From Stereum hirsutum FP-91666 SS1 (lineage: Eukaryota; Basidiomycota; Agaricomycetes; Russulales; Stereaceae): DNA of 64,000 bases. Position numbers and translations under genes: made by a program. The stretch covers positions 1,245,648 through 1,309,647 of the forward strand of contig NW_006763144.1 in NCBI RefSeq assembly GCF_000264905.1, given 5' to 3'. Each line of letters opens with the position of its first letter. Positions within the stretch are counted from its first letter, which is position 1. Under the pieces are notes generated by a model. It was not told the DNA's origin. It searched no databases and saw only the letters and a list, made by a program, of their open reading frames with translations. Below, piece by piece: positions 11,614-22,753 of the stretch.

Positions 11614-13772
11614 AGGCCAGCGAATGCACTTGATGGCAAGAATTCAAAATCTGTGAACATGACTTGGACGGCTGAGACACGTGGTCAACGTGATGGAACC
11701 GAGGCTCTGGCCGCCAAGAGGACAACAATAGATTACAAATTGGACAACGCAAGGACAACGTATCGCCTATTATCACTCGCTCCTTTCTGACTTCCATGAC
11801 ACTTGCTGCAAACCATACCGTACACACAACACTCAAAGGCACACATGCGAAACGCGTGCTCATCAGCTCATCGATCTCAATCTTGCGACAGCGTTCTCGG
11901 GAGATATAGTGCGACGACTTACGGACTCGAGGCTCTTCACCACTCACACAGAGATCCAGATGAAAGCATTTCCATGCAATCTGAGATGTGTCTCGTAACG
12001 TTCTCTGTGCGGTCTGGGACAATTGAAACGCTTGCACCGTATACACACGCGCTCGTCATCCCATCAGAATAGTGACATTGGAAGCTGGTATTTACGGTAT
12101 ATAACCTCACACTCAGGCTCCACGGTGTGCCGTTTTCTTCCTGCTGAACTGTAAGCATTGGTGTAGGTCTTTTTATAATGAATGCTTCGTCTCGTTCCAC
12201 GCAATTATACTGATGTGATACGATTGCTCAGTGAACACTCCAGTCCACACCCCAATCCGTTGCCCCTACTCATCCCTATGACAAGTTAGTCTGGACCGTT
12301 CCTGCCCTCCTTGATCATCCGCGGCGTTCCATCTTCAAGAACAGAAGGCAAAAGACAGTGCTCGTGACAATTTCGTCAATCTATCAAGACTACCCTCTCG
12401 CAGCCCTTACGAGACTTCGTGCGGTGCCGAACTTGCCATACCCGCAGACATTGTAACCGACTCGCGTTCTCCGTGGCGCACTTCTATTCTCATGATACCT
12501 ATGAGATAATGTATGCTCCTCTGTATATTAGTTCCTTTCTGACCTACCAATCCGCGGCGTAGTCTCACTTGAAGTCGGCAGAGGTTCTACCGTCGCGCAC
12601 ACTCTCGGGCATCCCTCAACTTCGCTCTCGGTCACGGTTTTTCTAATTGTCTACACCGATCCCCTGCAGCCTATGGGTCCCCGTCTCATGCATCCAATCT
12701 CGTGAGATACGACCCTTTCTCAAGCATTTAGGCGATATCATTCTTCTGGAGTCCGTCCGCAATGTGACGCAGCAAGGTGTCTCACCGCCTCAAGGACATG
12801 GATGCCAAATCATCTTCTCTTCTTCAATGAAACCCCATAGCTTCGTACGCGGTGCATTTACCATCTTTAGTGTATAGATCGTACTGCGGAGACTTCGTTT
12901 AACATCACTTCTGCGCACGGCCTCTTTACGCCCGTCATAGCTTCCAATATCGACACCAAAAGGTGCACGCTTGACACCCCCTAATACTCAAAATTAGTAT
13001 GTCGTTCCTCCGGGCCTGTAGATCTTTATCCTATCACAGCATGCCGTTAGTGCCGACATCCTTTTGCTCCAGATTCTCTGCCTTCTCCAGCGATGTTAGC
13101 CAAAAACTATAGGCCCCTGTTCTTCCCGGCTGATGAGCGGCGAGCTTCATGCGATGCTTGTGAGGACGTAGATGATGAACCTAGGATAGAAGCACATGCA
13201 ACTCGCCGGTTCTAAAGCCGCTTATGGTCTCCGTCCAGTCCAGAGAGCATCTGAACTGCTGACCGAAAAAAAGTAATCGAGAGCTTCTCAGAACGTTTTA
13301 TAAGGTCACCGTCGCCTCGTGCACATACTTCAATAGCTTCTTACTATGGGTCGCGGGGCTCGATCTCCTTTTTTCTATTCCCATAGCCGGTCTGAGTTAA
13401 GGCAAACCGAATGTGTGGTGCAAGTTGAACCGTGTATTCTCCTTCACTCGAAAGAAACCAAAACGGGCCTCGTGCGGATGCCGTCGCAAGGCCCGTCGCT
13501 AAATTTACGTTTTCTCGCCACCGCCCGTCTGGCCCGATTTAGTTATTAGACGTATAAGGTTTAATTCTCGGACCCATTACTCTTTGCGACCGCTTCTCGC
13601 TTATTTACAGTACGGATTCGTGTCTGCTTCGAGGTGGCTGTCAAAGCACATTGTTCCTCGGGGCTACCGAAAATGTACCCAGAACGGCAGTTAGCAGTCC
13701 ATCATCAGAGATGATCCCGCAAGAGGCGCCCTTCCCTGCTTATCTCTGACGTCCACGACGGCTCGAGCGAAC
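11614..13772. other. gene-free region upstream of WOPR copy B
   Basis: About 2.2 kb without a convincing gene. The longest open frame, 163 codons on the minus strand ending at 11555, overlaps the CysRS 5' end and shows no domain. A plus-strand frame at 12647-12877 is also featureless. Long promoters are known for WOPR master regulators, so this may be regulatory, but no specific site can be supported. Confidence 0.4.
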
Positions 13773-13780
13773 TATATAAA
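13773..13780 (+). promoter_or_regulatory. TATA box of WOPR copy B
   Basis: TATATAAA lies 60-67 bases before the ATG at 13840. Sequence and spacing fit a fungal core promoter with a short leader. Confidence 0.6.
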
Positions 13781-13839
13781 CCCGTTCTTCCCAGTGTCGC
13801 CTGGTTCTGCATCACCGCCCTTGACTCTCTTCTCTTCCT

Positions 13840-15124
13840 ATGCAGCGACCTACGTGCACCGAAGTGAGGATCAAGACTGTCGCTGACGCACACGTGATTT
13901 TCTACGCCGTCAGTCTGGGGATTTTGCCCATGGTCAATCGGAGGTTGGACAGCGAGGAGCGTAGGAATTTGAAGGCTGGGGATGTCTATTGTTGGGAGGA
14001 ACGAGGACCTGATGCGGAAGCTACCGGGGTACGTTCTTTTTGGTGCTTTTCTTCTACCCTCCATTGTCTAATCCCCACTTCTGGACCGGCACACCCGCGA
14101 CTGCAGCTTGGGATTGAACGTTGGACAGATGGTATCCCATTCACGCTCCTCGTTACCCCACACTCACGTAACTGACTGACCAGCTCTTGAACAGGTATAC
14201 GATGGGGTCCGAGCCGAGTGCGCGATGCAAGCAATGTTCTCGATTTCTTGCATCTGGTTCTTCCTGACCGAGGTGCTTTATGTCTTGCAGGAGTTTCTGT
14301 TCTATCACGAGAAAGACAATTCTGACATGGATTTGAACCTCATTGGGCCGTAGGTCTTGATTATCGAGCTCCACAGTGCATCGTCATTTATACGTTTCCA
14401 GGTTCAACCTCCAACTGCCGCCAGGAGCGTACTACGGGAGACGAGAGAAGCTCATAAAGCAGACTTATTCTGTTTTTATCGACGCGGGTGAGAGGCGCAG
14501 GAAATGGCACATGAGTGAGTCCTTCCCCCCATCGATCTCTTAACGTCTGCTGGACCTTGGTCTGGATGGACTGTAGTCGGCTACTTCACACAAGAGACCG
14601 CCAATACGCTGTACTCCGTGAGAGACTTCACCCACCTCGCCCACCTCGAAGTTCCACCAGGAAGCTTCCGAAGCGCGCGCTCAGCAAAAGGCCGTCCTCG
14701 CACCATCGACCACATGCTCCACACCGTTGATTCAGGAAGACACACGCCATCGCCAAAACGCGGCTCCCCCTCCTCCTCACCATACGCCTTCACACACCGA
14801 CGTTCTCCAATCCCCATACGACCGTCGACCGGCTCACCATCTTCACACAACGATTCGCGATATCGTAGCAACGCCGTCGACCATAATTCAGGCCTACATC
14901 TAGACCCTCTCGAAATAGTTGCGCCGCAACCGTCTCAGCCACTATCCTACGAATCACCGTATGCGGAGGCGGACCTCGGCTGGCTGCAGTGCGTCCCTCC
15001 AGCGAGCAATGCGAGCATGGCTGAGGTCGACCTCGCACCTCTCGCCTTCCTGGAAAACTCACACATCCCAAAACGTCACCCAGTTGATGACCGCGCTCTA
15101 AGGGCTTTCTCGCTTTCTCCTTGA
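13840..15124 (+). CDS. WOPR-domain (Gti1/Pac2 family) transcription factor, copy B
   Basis: Six exons: 13840-14028, 14107-14131, 14195-14226, 14291-14349, 14402-14514 and 14577-15124, giving 321 aa with consistent phases. The WOPR domain occupies about residues 1-175. It contains LPMVNRRLDSEER, IERWTDGIRWGPSRVRD, EFLFYHEKD, LIKQTYSVFIDAGERRRKWHM and YFTQETANTLYSV. It is a predicted nuclear DNA-binding regulator of development. Intron 3 (14227-14290) has a GC donor, GAT|GCAAGC. A GT 9 bases into the intron would also keep frame, but the GC choice gives the family's usual spacing and matches copies A and C. Two further introns in the first half are unique to this copy. The tail is Ser/Pro/His-rich and ends in the shared segment coded at 15026-15109. 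It lies in tandem with copy C, 1.16 kb downstream. Confidence 0.92.
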
Positions 15125-16288
15125 TAATGCCGGCATCGCTGTGGCCCAATGACTGAGACGCGTGACCGTCGTCAGTTATTGCTTTTGTCCCTTTATTTTT
15201 ATATGCATACGTACGTGCTGCATGAATATTCCCCATTCCCGCCCCTTTTGTCAGTGTTTCGCACGTACGGTGGCCGATTATATCCCCTTGTTGTACGAAG
15301 TGTTGCGTGGGTTTGGAAGACATCGCCGCTGTGAACATTGTTGTATCTTTGGGAGCGACTGATAAAAGACGATGCAGTTCTAATCGAACTTTACCGACTG
15401 GGCTGTACATGTTTGCAACCTTAAAAGTCTCGTGCTTGCTAGATGTACCATCATTTGTAGCCTGCTACCTGTCTTCAACGCCGGCGGTGCCATCTGAGGA
15501 CGCGAAAGGGAGCCGAGAAACGAATGCACTGGAAGCGAGCGCCCAATGACGTAGTCCGGGGGGGATGTGAACGGGAGACGGATACAAATCTGATTCCGGT
15601 CACAGGTGCATGAATTACAATATTAATGCCGTCGGGACCCTCAACGTTGACCTCGTGTTTGGCGGGCGGGATGGTGCTGTTTGAGGAGCGTCGAGGAAGC
15701 GAGGAAAATATAGTTCGGGCTCCATACGAACCTTAGTCAGAGTTGCTTTAGGGTGTATTACTTGACGACTCATCGGAAAGTGATCTGAGATGCGATTTAT
15801 AGTGCGCACTCCAGACTCTGAGAGACCGGGGGGAAAGGAGATGAAGGACGTAAAGGAGAGTGCGATGAACGGTGTTAACGGTAGTTCAAAGCGAAAGAAG
15901 GGTTCCGATCTGTGCGTCATTATTGTAAAGATAGGGAAGATAGGCAGAGTTATTTATTTAAGTGAGAAAATTCGGCGAGGAGAGAGGGGAGAGGAGAGCG
16001 GCGGCGAAGAGGGCGATGGGCGCGAAAAGCGAGATTAGGTTGGGCGAAGGCCGGGAAAGGCCCAAGGGGCTGGGTGATAGAGTTGATGGGCGGAAGATCG
16101 CGAAGGAATCACAGCCACGAATCTTGGTTAGGACGAGACGCCGACTGGCCGGGTCGTGAGCAAGGGCAGATGACACGAATTGTCCGGCTTTAGGCGAATA
16201 ATTATGTACATCGGCTTTCCATACTCGTTCTCTCCATCCATGGTCGCCTCCCCGGCTTCCTTCTCGACCACCACCTCCGCCTGCTCGC
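15125..16288. other. spacer between WOPR copies B and C
   Basis: About 1.16 kb holding the 3' flank of copy B and the promoter of copy C. Positions 15950-16090 are purine-rich on the plus strand. No gene, RNA or repeat is recognised. An antisense frame of 206 codons at 14790-15410 overlaps the coding sequence of copy B and is taken as a shadow. Confidence 0.45.
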
Positions 16289-17947
16289 ATGCAGCACCAA
16301 CAGCAGCAGCAGCAGCCGACCCTCACAAACGTACGCATCCGCTCAGTAGACGACGTACACCGCATCTTCTTCGCCGTTCATAGCGGTATCTTGGACATCA
16401 TCACCCGCAGACTCGATGTAAGGGAGCGTCAAGCGCTGGACAGTGGCCACCTCTATGTCTTCGAGGACCGTGGCCAGCACGCAGTTACAGGCATCGGAAT
16501 CGAGCGCTTCACAGAAGGGAGACATTGGTCTGCCTCCCGCGTCAGAGATGCAAGTATCATCCGGAACAGTGCTCTTCATTTCGCGCCTTCTCACGTACGC
16601 ATCAACAGGAGTTTTTGTTCTATTACGAGAAGTGGAAACCTCCTCGAAATCAATCCTCAGGCGCTCGAGCCGGGAAGTGCGTTGTTCCTACTCAGCCTTC
16701 GTCCTTGCCGTAACTGAGCGCTCCTTCACGTGCTTGTTTGTATCTATCCCAGCCAAGCTGAAGATATGCCGCCTCCTCGCGGATGGGAGCAGATGGTGAA
16801 GCAGACGTATACTGCTTGGATGACTTTAGGGTCAGTACGACGCAGATTCCATATGATCTACTATTGGCGCCAGTCGGACGTAGACAGGATGCGGAACGTA
16901 GAGGAAATCGACGCCCTCAGGATGCTGAGTATACCACCGGGGATATTTCGCACTTCACGCACGTCCAATCGAGGTCGGGGGCGCAGGGCCACCAACGCAA
17001 GCCCTGACGCGCAGCCTCAAGAACATCAACCACCAAGACAGTCCACCTCGACCGAACTACAGGCCTCCACATCCACTACTGCTTCCACGAACCCGCAGTA
17101 TTCTGACCTTCACATCCCGAACCCTACTCCCCCTGCCACCCAACACGTCCATCACTCCGCGCCACAGAACGACTCGTACTCCATGTCTCACTATACCCCA
17201 GAATACAACTATGCGTCTTCTGCTCCACCAATAGCCTACCCACCCACATCGCAGCCATCGCGCCATCTTCAACCGCCTGGGTACGAACAGCAGAGTGGGA
17301 TTGCGGATGAATCTATCTATGTCTTCTCTACTCCACAGGCCCAGACCTCGGAACAACACCTCTCGCCCCCTCCGCCCGCGCCGAATATAACTTACAATTG
17401 GTCCCATGCTTCTCCTCATGACCATATCCCACGCCCCGCCTATTCCCAAAACGAGTCCCTCTACGTCTCGCCCGACAACGACTCTCCGCTGCCAATCCCT
17501 ATGTCCTACGTCACCGCCCATATGTCTCCACCATCTTCCGGTTCATCACTTTCTTCGCCACATTCACATCCTGCCAGCGAATACTCTGGCCCGTCCTCTT
17601 CACCATACGTCACCTCGCTCTCCGGAGCACAGATCCCTCCAAATCACTATTCCAACTCGATGTATACTTCTCATAGCGATATCCACATGTCACAGCAGAA
17701 CGGATCCGCACTACCTCGCTCGCCGTTCGCGATACCGGACTCGACCCAGTACGAACCGTTCTTCTCCAGTCCGACCGAACAACAACCCGACGTTCAATTT
17801 CCCATGGGGAACACCGCGGAGAACGGTCCAGAGAACCCCAACGGCGTTGGCCTCGCTCCTATGTCTGCCTTGCGCAGGTTCCATCCGTATCGTCGTGATC
17901 CAACCGACGACCAACTGCTATCTGTTCTCGGCAATCGTCGAATCTGA
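16289..17947 (+). CDS. WOPR-domain (Gti1/Pac2 family) transcription factor, copy C, long tail
   Basis: Three exons, 16289-16549, 16609-16676 and 16753-17947, giving 507 aa. The protein starts with a short glutamine run, then the WOPR domain to about residue 175. Landmarks are LDIITRRLDVRERQ, IERFTEGRHWSASRVRD, EFLFYYEK, MVKQTYTAW and RRRFHMIYYW. Intron 1 (16550-16608) must use a GC donor (GAT|GCAAGT): the nearby GT would break the frame. The ~330-residue tail is rich in Ser, Pro, Gln, Tyr and His, typical of activation regions in Wor1/Ryp1 proteins. It ends in the segment shared with copies A and B, coded at 17846-17929. This copy has lost one intron present in A and B. It is the longest of the three and the closest in layout to known WOPR master regulators. 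Confidence 0.93.
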
Positions 17948-18480
17948 CCCTGACCCGCCCTCTTTCTCCCCGGCGGGCTTGCTTCTTGGATGTTTGCACC
18001 TTCCGTTATCCTTGGCCCCTTTCTCGTCCTCGTCCATCACTTTGCTTATTTGCGTATTTCCCGCGTACCCCTCCTTCGTTCTTCATCTCATCTTTCGCAC
18101 TGCTTCACTTCTTCTCATCTGGCTTCCCCCTCGCTCCGTGCTTTGCCCTCACTTTGCTCGATACCACCGCCCACATCGCCCTTGTTCTCGCTGTCCTATA
18201 ATTTCTGTTCTGCTCTGCTTTCTGGTCTTCCCTTCGTAACTTCTTCCCTTCCTCTGGCATCTCACTATATTCCTCTTCCTTTCTTCACTTACCTTTACGG
18301 AAGGTTGTACGAGCTCACATGTGTTACATTACCACCGCGGCAGCATCGGACAGTCTGGCGTTATTGTTCTTCAGTTACTTTTTCTTTCCACTTCCTCTCC
18401 AACCTTCGTTTTCTTGGGAGAACACTTCCGTGTTCGAAAATGAACGCAGATCTGGATTGACTTTCTTGGAGTTGAAGCTC
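17948..18480 (+). other. pyrimidine-rich 3' flank of WOPR copy C
   Basis: More than 400 bases downstream of the stop are strongly C/T-biased on the sense strand. Open frames through this stretch reflect that composition, not coding. It is probably a long 3' UTR. The rest of the gap to 18860 shows nothing recognisable. Confidence 0.45.
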
Positions 18481-18860
18481 GCAGTTTGGAAAGAGCCTGT
18501 CCTTGTTTGACGCGGCCCATATCAAGCTTTTTGAGTTTCTGGTTTTGACTTAGGCGTAGTGATAGATGGTGTTGTTTACGTTTGTTAGAAAGGCTCTAAG
18601 GCCAAACAGATCATGATTGGTTTGATTGACGTGTAACTGTACAGAATAGGTGGCATGCAATGACAGCGAGATAGACGAGGAGGGAGAAGCAACAGGGGAT
18701 GGAGGTGCGCTCAGCGCTCAAACAATGGGCGAGGCCATACTAGTGTACTGGAAGATGCATATGGAGGGGAGGAGATATTGTGGGAGAGCGGAGGTGAAGA
18801 ACATGGTAATAAGTCGGATAATAGAAGAGTCCAGAGCGTTTCCCAATGCGACGGCGTTTA

Positions 18861-20056
18861 TCACCATTCGAATTCGCTATATATATCAATGAACGGTGAG
18901 CGTGGAGGGCGGGCAATAATCAAAGGAAGAGGGCTTACCCGCTGCATTTGCCAAAGAGATAATCCTTGCCATTGACGTGGATCATGCCCTCCTTGAGGAC
19001 ACACTTCCACTTGTTCTTGACGCGTGCGACCTGTAAGATCGGAACCGACGGTCATCATCAATGCCAGGACAGGAAAGGGTCATCATTGATGTCATCCTTA
19101 CCTTATCATACGTGCAAAAGACGATATCCGTCTCGCCCAACCCACCCTCCTCCGGATCTTCGGACCCCTCGGAGTCCGAGTCATCCAGGTCACTGTTGAT
19201 GGCCTCATCATCCGCTTGCGCAGCTGGCTGTTGCTCTGGCTGAGGCAGATGCGAACGACTGGGCGCATACTGCTGGGGAGGTGAGGATCCCGAATCCGAG
19301 CCACTGGAAGACGGCCCGTCAACCTGGGGAATCCTAGCGGTAGTAGCTTGCTGAGCCGTCGCGGCGGGGGGCTGCTGGTACGAATTCGGCGTGACACTGT
19401 ATGGACGCGGTGCCGATGTCCCTGGTCGTCCTGCCTGGGAGCCGTAAGGTTGTTGTTGAATGGGCTGCTGAGCGGTGGGTGGAGGCCTCAAGGGAGGGCC
19501 AGGGAGAGTAGGTACGGTATAGTGGGGCATGGGCTGGTGATAGTTCAAGATATGCCTGCTGTCAACAGGTTCCGACTTGACCATGGTCGCCTGGGGTGGA
19601 GGTGGAGGAGGCGGTGGCGCATATGGGTTATGCATGGAATAGACAGGGTGTTGTTGTTGTGAATGGATCGGGTGCGGTGGGTACGATGCTGGCGGAGGTG
19701 GAGGGGCGGGTACTTCGAATTCAGCGACATGGGATGCGATGACTTTATTCTCCCATTTCTGCACAATTCCACGAATTTATTATGCGTCAAAGGTAAGTGT
19801 CTTGCTGAGTCATGGCACACAGGTAATTCAGAATAAAAGGGAAAATGGGCACTTACTTGCTGGAGATCGGCCAGGACTTCCTCGCTAACGCCGTATTCGT
19901 CAAAATCCGACTTTATAGAGGATATAACGTCGTCGATGACGGCGCGGTAAATGGCAGGCTCAATTTGCGCGGGGACACATATCACACGTCACTGCGATGG
20001 AACTACTAGGGACAGACTGGCACGGGCGAGCAGCTCACCACAATTTTATTGGACAT
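18861..20056 (-). CDS. TOA1: TFIIA large subunit (alpha/beta, Toa1)
   Basis: Five exons: 20056-20039, 19958-19857, 19758-19102, 19030-18939 and 18876-18861, giving 294 aa. The product pairs with the TFIIA small subunit and stabilises TBP on TATA DNA. The N-terminal helical part is MSNKIV joined to PAIYRAVIDDVISS and VSEEVLADLQQ, then KWENKVIASHVAEFE. The middle (about residues 60-220) is a Pro/Gln-rich linker with several proline runs. An acidic stretch follows. The C-terminal beta-barrel contains GETDIVFCTYDK, VKNKWKCVLKEGMI and DYLFGKCSGEFEW. The last exon is only 16 bases. The conserved end GEFEW supports this tiny exon. Single-copy housekeeping gene with no odd features apart from the long linker. 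Confidence 0.96.
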
Positions 20057-20648
20057 GATTGCGAATCTATGCGACTACGACTGCGCTCGAGTGGTCGGAC
20101 GCTTGGGACGACGAGCACGACGGCGGAGACGACGAGGAGACGGTCAAGAGGAACCCACGACGCTTATATACATTGTTCCGATTCCTTGGAGACCTTCGCT
20201 TTCCCACGCACAGACCTCTCGCCGGACAGCGCTGACGTTCCCACGCTCGGTAAGGTACGTTCTGTGGCGTCACTGTGGCCTCTCTGCGACTTTGACCTCA
20301 AAGTTGCTTGCTGTCCCTAATCTACCTGCATGAGCGCATATCACGAAATATACTACGGAAGCCTTCGAAGCAAGTCAAAAGTACACACGGAATTATGGAT
20401 ATATGCACATGAACCACAACCGTCGTTACTGTATGGACGAGGGGTGACGATGAGAATGTGTAAGAGCTACATGCAGCCGTATGATGAAATACTTAATGTA
20501 CGATAAATATGACCCTTTCAGTGTGGTAGGGCTGGTAAAATGTAAGGAATCTGGTTGTCATAGGTTGAGTGAACATAGTTGTAGCCCTCCACAAGATCAT
20601 CTCTTCTCATTGACAACTCGAGAGTCGGCAGACCAAGTCTCCTCTGCA
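20057..20648. other. intergenic, TFIIA promoter and 3' flank of the Sng1-like gene
   Basis: About 590 bases. No open frame with domain similarity, RNA gene or repeat was recognised. Confidence 0.4.
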
Positions 20649-22753
20649 CTATGCTTCGGTGTCCTTGTCCTCTTTCAACCACTTCGCCTCGTGCTCACCA
20701 ATCGTTTTCCGGTGAACAAAGTGTTGGAAGACCGCAATCGTGCAGCATGAAAGAGCCGCCCATGCGATGAGTATGCCAAAGTTGAGTCCCACTGCAGTGA
20801 AAGCAGAATAAGCAGTCAAAACCACACAACAGACGTAACTGAGCGCGGGGCTTACGTTGATTCCTCGTGCCAAAAACGATGGCGCGGACGGCTCTTGAAA
20901 CGTTCCAGAAGGGGAAAGCGTAACCGTATCTGAAAACGCCGGGAAGAAGTTGAAGTGGGAAGAAGGCTACCGAGACGTTGGCTAAAGAAAAGTAGCGTCA
21001 GTGAGTTACATGGCTCAGCTCAGGACGTCGGAGCATGAGACGTACAGATGATCCAGAGAATCAAAAAGAACGGAATGAACCGGATGGTGAGGATGGTCAA
21101 CATGGCTTCCACGGCGAGCCCCAGGGCGCACATTCCCACCCATGAAAGCATCCAGTAAATCACGAAACCAGAGTGACCGAATCTAATCCAATAGTCAGTA
21201 TCATGTTTTATACCTTCAAGCCACCGTCAGATACTCACACTCTGTCGAATGGCACTTGGAATGCCAAACTCAACATGGAGAAGAATGCCTACGAAGGTGA
21301 TGTTAGCACGAGCGACACCCGAGAAACAAAAACCTGTCGCACGCACAGAGAGATAGAAGTACATGGTGATAGGGACCGCAATACGAGTTAGGACGAGGGA
21401 GCGCGTTGTGAGACGATATTCAAGCCCCGTCGCTTGTCGAGCGCCATAGTGTTGTAACTAAGCATACTGAGTCAGTCGTAGTCTCGAGATTGAACTGTCA
21501 GTTGTACTTACAGAGATGACAAACTGTGAACAGAGATCAGTCAGGAGACACAGCGGAGCAAGGAGCAAGAAGACTACTGACAGAGACGATGAGCAGATAG
21601 ATAAGGCCGACGAAGTCGACTGCTGTGGCCACAGGGATGTCAAATGGTCTAGTATTGTAGATAGTGTATCCAGCGGGATTGGTGATGACTCCAGGGGAAT
21701 TTGCTAGTAGCCTGGTGGCGTTGATGCTGCTAGATGATGCAAGTCGCTGTCCATACTGCGTGGCAAAGTTGGCCGCGAATGAATCCATTAAACCCGATAC
21801 CTAAGGATCACGGTCAATCACAGTTCAAATATGAAGGCATTAAGTGAGGAAATCGACGTACTATTGGCGAAATGACTGAGCGGCTGAGTGGGTTTAGAGA
21901 TGAGCGTCAGTGCAATGTTCAAGACAGCCACGAAGTGAGACGTACTATGCGTTCTCATTTCGAGCCTCCTCAGTGAATACGGTAATAGCAAGTGAACCAT
22001 TATATGATGAATCCGCGGAAGAAGCGGCGGCGTTCAGCTTGTCTGTGGCACCAGCATTGACTACATACAGCGTGAGCGGAAGGTACGCTAAACGAAGTCT
22101 GAAAGAAACGTACTGGACACGATGACAAATGCGTGCTCCTGGACTACCAGGTCAATCAAATTTTCTGTGTCGTTGGAGATGTCTGATGCCGACTGCACGA
22201 TCCATGTCATGGTATCTACTGGCCCATTTGTGGAGTTCAATGCTTGTGTAAAATATTGACCAATTTCACCCCCATCATAATCCTGCGTACCCATCGCGAT
22301 ATCATAGATTAAGCAAATGTGATGAAGGAAATCGAAGAAGGGCTTCACGCACAATGATCCATCCCTTCACATTATGCACATATTTAGTGGTATTCCACAG
22401 GGCTCCCCAATATATCGACATCAACGCTATAAAAGTCACGAACACATCAGTAACTCGGACATCGTCCAGCCCCCACTCCGGTCGAGTGCAGGAGAGGGAA
22501 GAAGGGAGAGAAAGTTACCAAGAATAACAAAAATGATGAGGAAACTGGTCATGGCAAGGATGATAAAGTAGAGTCTGCGCGCTTTCCCCATAACCGCATG
22601 ATTCGAGAAGAACGACTCTGAAAACCAAGGTACCCCATCCCTCTCCGGATACCGCGACTTCTCCGTCTCGATCTTCTGCTCAGACATTGCACCAGGGGCC
22701 TCCGAGACTGTGTAATCTGACGCAGAGCTTCGTTGTCCCGATTGATAAACCAT
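20649..22753 (-). CDS. Sng1/DUF3533 family membrane protein
   Basis: A multi-exon gene whose pieces match the fungal Sng1 (nitrosoguanidine-resistance, DUF3533) family. Exon 1 holds FFSNHAVMGKARRLYFIIL followed by a membrane segment (MTSFLIIFVILGNF). Next comes a family-typical YWGALW..KYVHNVKGWI region near 22350-22430. A large extracytosolic domain carries DYDGGEIGQYFTQALNS and NTRPFDIPVATAVDFVGLIY. Several C-terminal membrane segments end at 20649 with EHEAKWLKEDKD. Yeast Sng1 affects drug resistance and plasma-membrane lipid asymmetry. Two starts are possible: ATG at 22753, used here, or at 22687, which begins MSEQKIETEK. The intervening 22 residues are not conserved in my reading, so the shorter form is equally likely. 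Internal exon limits were not all resolved. Confidence 0.82.

Noticed and set aside
11555..12046. 163-codon minus-strand frame overlapping the CysRS 5' end
   Set aside because: No recognisable domain, overlaps the CysRS presequence in another frame, and has no splice or promoter support.
14790..15410. 206-codon minus-strand frame antisense to WOPR copy B
   Set aside because: Lies opposite a well-supported exon, no domain and no promoter; a shadow of the coding strand.
17406..18239. 277-codon plus-strand open frame overlapping WOPR copy C and its 3' flank
   Set aside because: It is an alternative frame of the C-terminal tail of copy C extending into the pyrimidine-rich flank. Its Ser/Pro/Leu/His composition follows from C/T bias and it has no domain.
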